NCBI RefSeq assembly: GCF_030272615.1
Contig: NC_081413.1
Location: 556,537,136-556,601,135 of the forward strand
Length of the DNA: 64,000 bases
DNA from: Cryptomeria japonica
Taxonomy: Eukaryota; Streptophyta; Pinopsida; Cupressales; Cupressaceae
Direction: 5' to 3'
Of the stretch, positions 57,537 to 64,000 are shown piece after piece. The notes under the pieces were generated by a model. That model ran no database searches. It saw nothing but the letters and a program-made list of their open reading frames with translations, and was not told the origin of the DNA. Positions within the stretch are counted from its first letter, which is position 1. Each line of letters begins with the position of its first letter. The translations under genes were made by a program, and so were the position numbers.

Positions 57537-59984
57537 AACCTATGTGGAATGCCAAGTGGCAGCCACATCAACAAAAATGATGATTTTCTCAAACTTGTCA
57601 CTTCTGCAACAAAATTCAATAGGTAAATTAAACTTATTAAAAAATTTAAAATACTCTTTTGTAGAGATTGAAGTCATGATTCTACTCATATAATTTTTAT
57701 AATGTTCTGATTACATTTAATATATAAAAAATTAAAAATACTACAACTAGGTATTTTTTTGTTCGATAACAGGTTGCTTTGAAAAACAAAAAAAAATATC
57801 GGATCGTTTCAAAAAAAGTTGAAAAAATATGGTTCACTAGAAGAGAGAGTCTTCTCCAAAAGGGTATTGTTAGTTTTTTTATTATCATAAATTGAATAGA
57901 CAAATTATGGTGGGAGACAAAAACTATCAAATTCTGGTGTATTCGACTTCCAAATGCTATAACAAAGAAAATATACATCAAAATTTTTAATTTTTTTCAT
58001 GCATTATATAAATATGTGATCTATAACGGATATCAAAATCGGAAAAACAAAAGTTGATTTACATTTTCTTTTGAGGTGGGAACTAAACCCCCTGTTTTTC
58101 AGCAATAAAAAATGGACTTTAAAGCTAAAAAAATATATAAATTATTGACAAATTTTTTTCGAAAAATAGTAGACTTAAACTTCAACAAATTTTACACATT
58201 TAATCAGTTTACATCATCTTCAAATTCAAAATAAAAATGACACTTTTATGACAACGAATTTTCTTTTGTAAAAGTGTGACACAGGCAATCATTCTTTAAA
58301 CATGATTGGAATTTTTTTGTGTAAGTTTGAGGCTCCCTTTTGAGATTGTAAAATGGCATCACTTTTGTAAACGAAAGTCTAAATCATTGAAGAAAATGTT
58401 TTTATGTCAAATTGTATGGAATTACCTCCCATATTCCAAAATTGATTACAACTATAAGAGGGTAGCATAATCATATAAGTCAAAATAACTAAGACATAAA
58501 TTAGATGAGCATAAAGAATATCCCTTTCACAAGAGAAGGCAGAATCAAGCATAAATATGCTACTAAAAGTTAGCATGAAGTACTTCACTAAAAATGTCTC
58601 ATTCACGCATTGCATTGTACCACCAAAAAGAATGCGTATATGCAATATGCATGAATGATATTTATATTATGAAAGGTATAAACTGCTCAGAACTTGTACG
58701 AGTCTTTCAATGGTAGATAGAAATAAATCAAATTAAAATCTCGTCAAAGCATACCCAGATTAAGGCCTTAATTGAAAAGTGAAAACATTCTATCGTGAAC
58801 ATATATTATTTCATGAACTTCCTTAAATTTCTAGAGAATTTCAAGTTTTATGCAATTTACATAAAGTCGTGGATCACTGTGCTCTACAAGGAACACAAAT
58901 GTACAGACATAGATTATGTTTAGAGGAGTTTAATATACTTAAGACACATCTTTCCTTTTGTATCTTTAATATCTGCAAGCATGATGCTATGAAATGTAAA
59001 GAATGTTTTTGTAAGAAACATCGTCATTGATTTCATTTAATTTCACAAATTCGCTAAGAACGTGCAATGCGTATGAAGAATAGAGCATGGTTTAAGAAGG
59101 CACACAATGGAATTGACTTGTGTTACATCATAACATACTTAAATTTTGAGGTGTTATAAATGTAGATGATAAAGCATTTTGGTGAATACATAGACACATG
59201 GCCATGGCCATGAGTAATTGGAAATCTCAAATACATAGTGGGTTTGTATTGTGAGTTGCTATTATGATTGTCATTTATTCTTATATGATTGGGTAGAAGG
59301 AATGTTTGAAATGAGCGTATTTTTTCTTGTTGCAATTTTTAGATTTGATTGTGTTTCTATTTTTTGCTTCAACATTTCAAATCATACTTTGTGATTCATC
59401 TTTCTACTCCTTGAGCTCTCTATCATCCTGATGATGAATCACATAGTGTTATTTGAAACATTGATGTAAAATATAAAAGCACAGTCAAATCCAGATATTG
59501 CAATAAGAAACATAATGGATTGTTGAAAACTAATATCATCAATGATTGCAATTTATTCATACATGATTGTCATTTAGATCTAAAAACATCCATCTTTTAG
59601 CATTCTCTCACTTGGACCAAATTTAGTTAAATTCAATGTCTTTTCATGCAACAACACATTCTACCTTTGATTACCAATATCCCTTAGAGTAGTATAACAA
59701 CATGCAATCTTCTCAAGAGAATTATATCCCTAACAATTTGTCCTTACCTTTCCAAGAGGAGAGAATTCTCTCCATTAAAGGAGAATGCCTCCTAAATGAA
59801 TAATTAAATAGTAAATACCCAATTGGAGAATTTAACCTAGAATTGGAGTGCACAAGTGAGCTAAGAAGAAAATTAATGTCTTCCAAACATCAAGAAGGAA
59901 TTCAAATAATGTCAAGTCAATGAAAGGCCTTTTGATCTATCATTTTATCTTATATAAGAAACTTTCATTCTTGATCAAAGTTAT
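57537..59984. other. AT-rich spacer, nothing recognised
   Basis: About 2.4 kb with no coding similarity, no clear tandem structure and no element ends that I can identify on either strand. Confidence 0.55.
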
Positions 59985-60477
59985 TGTGAGATTTTGCCAA
60001 GATCAAGAGCTCAATGAAAAGTACAAAATAGAGAGACAAAATATTGATAGGAATAAATTGTATTCTATTAAGATGAAAATACTGATCAACTGGATCATCA
60101 ATCAATACATACAATGTATATGAGCCTGCTTATATAGGCAAGGCTATATGGATAAGTGAGCACACAAACATGACATGTGGCTCAATGAGAAACAAGGGTA
60201 GGTAAGAAATAGGTTTGGTAGGTAGGAGAAACAATATAATATTTCACAAGAGGTGGGTCATCCACCTAAGGTGGAATTATCATCCCACTAAGAAGTGGAT
60301 ATGATAAAGTAATAACAAGATCACACCATAAAAGGTGAAAATCTCCTATAACACACTATCCCAATGTGGCACAAACACCCAAGTGTCTCATATGCAAACT
60401 ACTATGATATGCATGTACCTAAGTAAACTTAAGTAAGGTGTAATAATATCCAACATGAATAATTAATTACACCAACA
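59985..60477 (-). repeat. 3' LTR of the Copia-type element
   Basis: 493 bp, minus sense TGTTGGTGTAATTAATT...GGCAAAATCTCACA. It matches the 464-bp solo LTR in LINE copy B over its whole length, including GCCTGCTTATATAGGCAAGG, a palindromic TATA-containing core. Confidence 0.92.
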
Positions 60478-60488
60478 CCCCCCCTTAA
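60478..60488 (-). other. Polypurine tract of the Copia-type element
   Basis: On the minus strand the G run ending CTTAAGGGGGGG directly precedes the LTR start TGTTGG. Confidence 0.8.
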
Positions 60489-60700
60489 GTGCAACTTGGG
60501 GGAATGCACTTAAGTCTACAATGCAACTAAGCAATGCAAAATGGTTCCTAACTACTAGGCCATGTTAGGTACCCATGTATAAATGCAAATGCACGCAAAC
60601 CAATGCAATGAAATCTCTCATAAAGCGGGGAAAGAGAGATAAACCCAATGGGAAAAAACCCTCCCCCCAAAAAGACATGAAAACCATATACATAGAACTC

Positions 60701-61321
60701 TCATAGAAGCATGTGAAGGACAAAATCCCATGTGAGGAAATAGTCCCCCCCATATGAGAGAAGAGAGACTAGGTAGGCCCCCCTCAATGTAGAATCTGCA
60801 CCAATGGTAGAAACTCGAAGATGAATGAAGAAACTACTCCATGAACGTCGAACAACGTTCCTCCCCTTGGGAAGAAACAAAACCAAAGGTGTATCCATGA
60901 AGTCTCCCCAATCATGAAGGGAAGATGTAGGAAAAAAACTCATGATAAATGAAGTCTCTGAAAACTGCACAAGTGTCCCCATGTCGATGTTGAAAGATAC
61001 CCCCTCCAAAGGTGGTGAACGACTCCACACTGCTGAAAAAGACACTCCAAGATCTAGTGGAGATGAATGTAGAACAATATCCAAAGACTCACATGTCTCC
61101 TCAAAGAATAAAGAGACCTCCTCCAACTGTTGTACAAAAGTATCCACAATCATATCAACCTCGAAAGAATGATCGTGTAGAGAATGCACAAGAGGGTCAG
61201 AGCGTTCCCTCACAACAATCGAAGAAGGATCATCTTCACCAAAGAGAAGATGAATGTCATCAATGATGTCTCCCAAATCTGCAATGTAGGACTCCACAAA
61301 CAAACCTGCAATGTCTATCAA
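60701..61321 (-). pseudogene. Unknown 206-codon frame in place of pol
   Basis: The frame begins MIDIAGLFVESYIADLGDII and is rich in Asp, Ser and hydrophobic residues (VDTFVQQLEEVSLFFEETCE). It lies between the protease region and the 3' LTR, where a full element would carry integrase and polymerase. I recognise no domain. The opposite strand also has open frames, so it may be a chance frame in a biased sequence. Part of a fossil element. Confidence 0.35.
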
Positions 61322-61587
61322 GTAGGCATCCCAATCAACTGAAGCTAGAAGACAAGGAATATCCTACTGCATTGAATCACAAGAAGGCAAAACTGTCGCA
61401 CTAGCTGCATCATTAGGTGCAATAGGTGATGTGATATCAATAGGAGGAGATGAAATGGAAGGCTCAAGAACGGGATCACATGTGAGAATCCCCAAGTTCA
61501 AGTACCCAAAGTTCCCTCAAAATCTGAATCATCAACATAAGAAGAATCAACCTCATCAATAGGACCAAAATGTGAAAAGGAGTACAA

Positions 61588-61863
61588 TCAAGACGCATGA
61601 TCAACCACCCTAGTCGCAATGATAGCTCTAGTCTCCAAGTCTCTAATGATAATTGAATCAGGTGTTAACTCCACAGTTTTTCTTGTTGCCCCATGTGTGA
61701 TTTGATAGATGGAAAGAAGATTGTTTGTCAAATGGGGTACACACAACACATCATTGAAGGAGTTATCCCCAATGGAAATAGATCCTTTCCCAATCACATC
61801 CATGTATGTATGATTGCCCATCAAAATATGTGGCATGTGGCAAGGCTCAAATGAAGAGAACAT
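61588..61863 (-). pseudogene. Protease/pre-integrase region
   Basis: Reads CHMPHILMGNHTYMDVIGKG then DVLCVPHLTNNLLSIYQITH. This is the usual Copia stretch between the protease active site and integrase ('V..VP.L..NLLS...'). It follows the gag frame with only a few bases between them. Confidence 0.85.
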
Positions 61864-61866
61864 AGA

Positions 61867-62913
61867 CTACGAAGATGCTATATGATGAGAAGCCCCTAAA
61901 TCTAGAAGCCATCTCCCTGAATCATGACTTGTAGTAGCACAAAGAGCTTGTTTTTTTCCTTTATCTATCCCAAAAGAGTGATCCTTTCCTTTACCCTTTT
62001 CCTTGGAAGAAGAAGTTGACATTCTAGAAGGCAAATTGATTTTGTTCTTCTCAAGAAGATTCTTCAACTCATCAATATCCTTCTTGTAACAATGTTGTTC
62101 ATCATGTCCTGACTTCTTGCAATATGCAACAAAAAGATTGTCCTTATATGATTTCCTCTTAGGTGGGAATGTAGAATCACCTTGTTGCGGAGAAGAGGAT
62201 TGTGCTCCATCTTGTTGTGGTTTAGACTTGGGTTGCTTTTGGTTCTTTCCTTTTTCTTGATTGCTTTGATTCCCTTTATTAGCCACCAAAGCTTGTGACT
62301 TTGAAGATTTGAGAATCCCCATCTTAGTCAACTTAGATTGCTCAAGAATCAACATCTCTGTGAATGCATCAAAGGAGGGAGAAGTGTATGAGGAACCTTG
62401 AGCTAACCTATGGGTGTGGAAGCTAGATACAAAGGCTGCATACTCTGATGGAAGCTTGTCCAACAAGTTATAAACCAATTGAGCATCCTTTTTGTTAATG
62501 CCACAATCCCTTAGCTTTGCTCTTAGCTCATTTGCTTTTGTGACATAATCTTGGATTGTATCAAAATCCTTGGGATCCAATGTTGTGAGTTCACTATCAA
62601 GCTTGTAGCCCTTAATCTCATCAACTTGACCATACAATTTCTCATAAATATCCCAAGCCTCTTTAATTGTAGTACACTTATCAATGTGAAAAATGAGGTC
62701 ATCTGATACATACTTTATAAGAGTTCCAAGTGCCATAGCATTCTTAGTGAGCCATTCAATTCGAGCAATAGGACCAACCTTAGGATCAGGTGGTGTTGTA
62801 ATAGTTCCATTTACATAATGAATGAGTCTTTTTTCCATTAGTTTACTCCATGCCTTAATCTTCCATGATGCATAATTCCGAGGAGTTAAAAGTGAAAATT
62901 TAGGAGAACCCAT
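61867..62913 (-). pseudogene. Copia gag (UBN2-type) with zinc knuckle and start of protease
   Basis: Start chosen at MGSPKFSLLTPRNYASWK (62,913), which is the family start; an in-frame ATG 16 codons upstream is less likely. The UBN2 gag domain covers about residues 10-200 (NAMALGTLIKYVSDDLIFHI, AWDIYEKLYG, LRAKLRDCGI, LLDKLPSEYAAFVSSFHTH). A K/Q-rich basic segment and a knuckle YCKKSGHDEQHCY follow, then the start of the aspartic protease (GRWLLDLGASHH). Gag forms the particle around element RNA in the cytoplasm. The frame is long and open; the element as a whole is incomplete. Confidence 0.9.
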
Positions 62914-64000
62914 AGTACCAAAATGAAAAAACACAAGATAGAGAGAGGTACAATCACACAAGACACCCCCCCAAATTACTCAATCAAGAATCCCCCCCCC
63001 AAAAAAAAAAATGAAAAAAAAAATGATGATTTGGCACTTTATACTTAGTGCGTATACAATGGGCCACTTGCAAAACAAGGCAAGGTGGACTTCTAGTTTC
63101 AACTTTACAACTACCTCAAATAGGCTACAAGAGACTCCAAAAAATACTACAAGTGATCTAAGCTGAGATCCAAGCAAAATACAAGTACCAAATAGGCCAA
63201 AAAAGACCAAATACTAAAAGTACAATTTCTACTCAAAATCACTGAAAACTAATGAAAAATTATGAAAGTAGACAAAAAATTATGCACTTTAAAAAAAAAA
63301 TGGCACCTGAAAAGGAGGTCGTACGACCCCAAACAAATCCTTTGAAGTTCCAAAATTGAGAATTAGATAGGTACAATCATCAAAAACTGCAAATTGTGAA
63401 AAATATGTCCATCAAAACCAAAAAATTCCTCCACCACTACGAAGAGCATGAAATATTAGCCCAAATAAAAAAAAATTGCACCAAAAAAGGAGCAAATATG
63501 AGCAAGTTACGGCCTCCTGAAGTCAGACTGCAAAACTAAAAAGCTCAATGAGAGGGGGTAATTTTTTTTCAAAAAATACTGTTGATGTAGGCTGACGTCA
63601 ACAATTCATGAGGTTAAATTTAACGACCGTTTGACCATCATCAAACCGTCGCACCCTTCTCCTGACCGTATAGATGATGACGTCATCATGTGACGTGGCT
63701 GTACGGACAATTGACTGTATAGGTTGAGGTGGCAGTCTGTACTGTTGACTGGGCTAATCAAACAAAGCCACGTGGCGGCTACTGTGCTGAATGTGTCTCT
63801 CCGGGAAAATAATATCGTGCCACGTGGCGACTTGGTGTGCAGAACTGGTGGGAGAGAGGTAGGGTGCTGACGGGAAGGTGTTCGGAGCCGGGGAACCGGA
63901 AGCAAAGGGAGTAGGTCGGCGACGGAGGGAGCAGGGCCCGGGTCGGGTGGATCAGGTAAGTCGTTGGTGGGAGCAATAGCCACGGGCGGTGGTCGGTAGC
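62914..64000 (-). other. Leader or upstream region of the Copia-type element
   Basis: A-rich and C-run sequence to about 63,560, then a GC-richer part with several ACGT-core motifs (63,593-63,826). No LTR or primer-binding site is seen before the window ends. A 125-codon Pro-rich frame at 63,606-63,983 (minus) has no family resemblance and may be chance. Confidence 0.5.

Larger units (their letters stand above)
59985..64000 (-). mobile_element. Copia-type element, 3' portion (5' end beyond window)
   Basis: Sense is minus. Visible in order from right to left: a leader, gag (62,913-61,867) running into the start of protease, a short pre-integrase-like part (61,863-61,588), an unknown frame (61,321-60,701), a G-rich purine tract and the 3' LTR (60,477-59,985). 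Integrase, reverse transcriptase and RNase H are not found, so it is a derivative that depends on others. The 5' LTR and PBS are not within the window. It shares its LTR family with the solo LTR at 23,563-24,026. Partly broken; a fossil. Confidence 0.85.

Noticed and set aside
63606-63983. Pro-rich 125-codon frame on the minus strand
   Set aside because: GC-biased region with frames open on both registers and no recognisable domain; kept only as a note in the leader entry.

Overview
The window looks like nuclear DNA of a large-genome seed plant, most likely a gymnosperm. One conserved plant gene has introns of 2.8 and 7.9 kb, the DNA is AT-rich, and plant-type retroelements sit inside one another. 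I cannot name the species. I see no bacterial operon, CRISPR array, rRNA or tRNA gene.

Layout. (1) 1-12,364, minus strand: the first three coding exons of a FIZZY-RELATED/CCS52 gene, an activator of the anaphase-promoting complex. Exons lie at 11,834-12,364, 8,917-9,039 and 942-1,046; the rest of the WD40 propeller lies beyond the left edge. Its introns hold two old LINE relics, a solo LTR with a perfect 5-bp target duplication, a 353-bp TRIM element and local duplications. (2) 12.6-14.8 kb: AT-rich spacer with short duplications. (3) 14.8-42.2 kb: three copies of one plant L1-type LINE family. Copy A (14,837-18,330, plus) is 5'-truncated. Copies B (18,755-25,456, minus) and C (about 27,897-42,195, minus) are near full length, about 6.2 kb once later insertions are removed. 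B carries a solo LTR. C carries an 8.1-kb LTR retrotransposon (33,832-41,905) that has a gag-like zinc-knuckle region and a long second coding region, but no recognisable pol. (4) 42.6-45.0 kb: a 625-bp insertion with a perfect 16-bp target duplication and a decayed RPA70 (replication protein A large subunit) copy. (5) 45.0-57.5 kb: the least familiar part. Two convergent, intron-containing, decayed genes sit among tandem arrays, a 99-bp palindrome and satellites. The minus-strand gene resembles a DDE-type transposase (motifs DFSENY, SDGCA and GHGKGEHDGAG). The plus-strand gene has unknown function and a tail built of repeated phase-0 mini-exons. A related 30-bp motif occurs near both ends. 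A 1,241-bp solo LTR with a perfect target duplication lies between the two genes. (6) 60.0-64.0 kb: the 3' part of a Copia-type element on the minus strand, with gag, the start of protease, an unknown frame where pol is expected, and the 3' LTR. Its LTR is the same family as the solo LTR in LINE copy B.

Only the FZR exons look like intact host coding sequence. Everything else with coding character is mobile-element or pseudogene sequence. The best candidate for something undescribed is the 45-57.5 kb two-gene unit; next are the pol-less LTR element and the CAG-to-TAG pattern of LINE decay.
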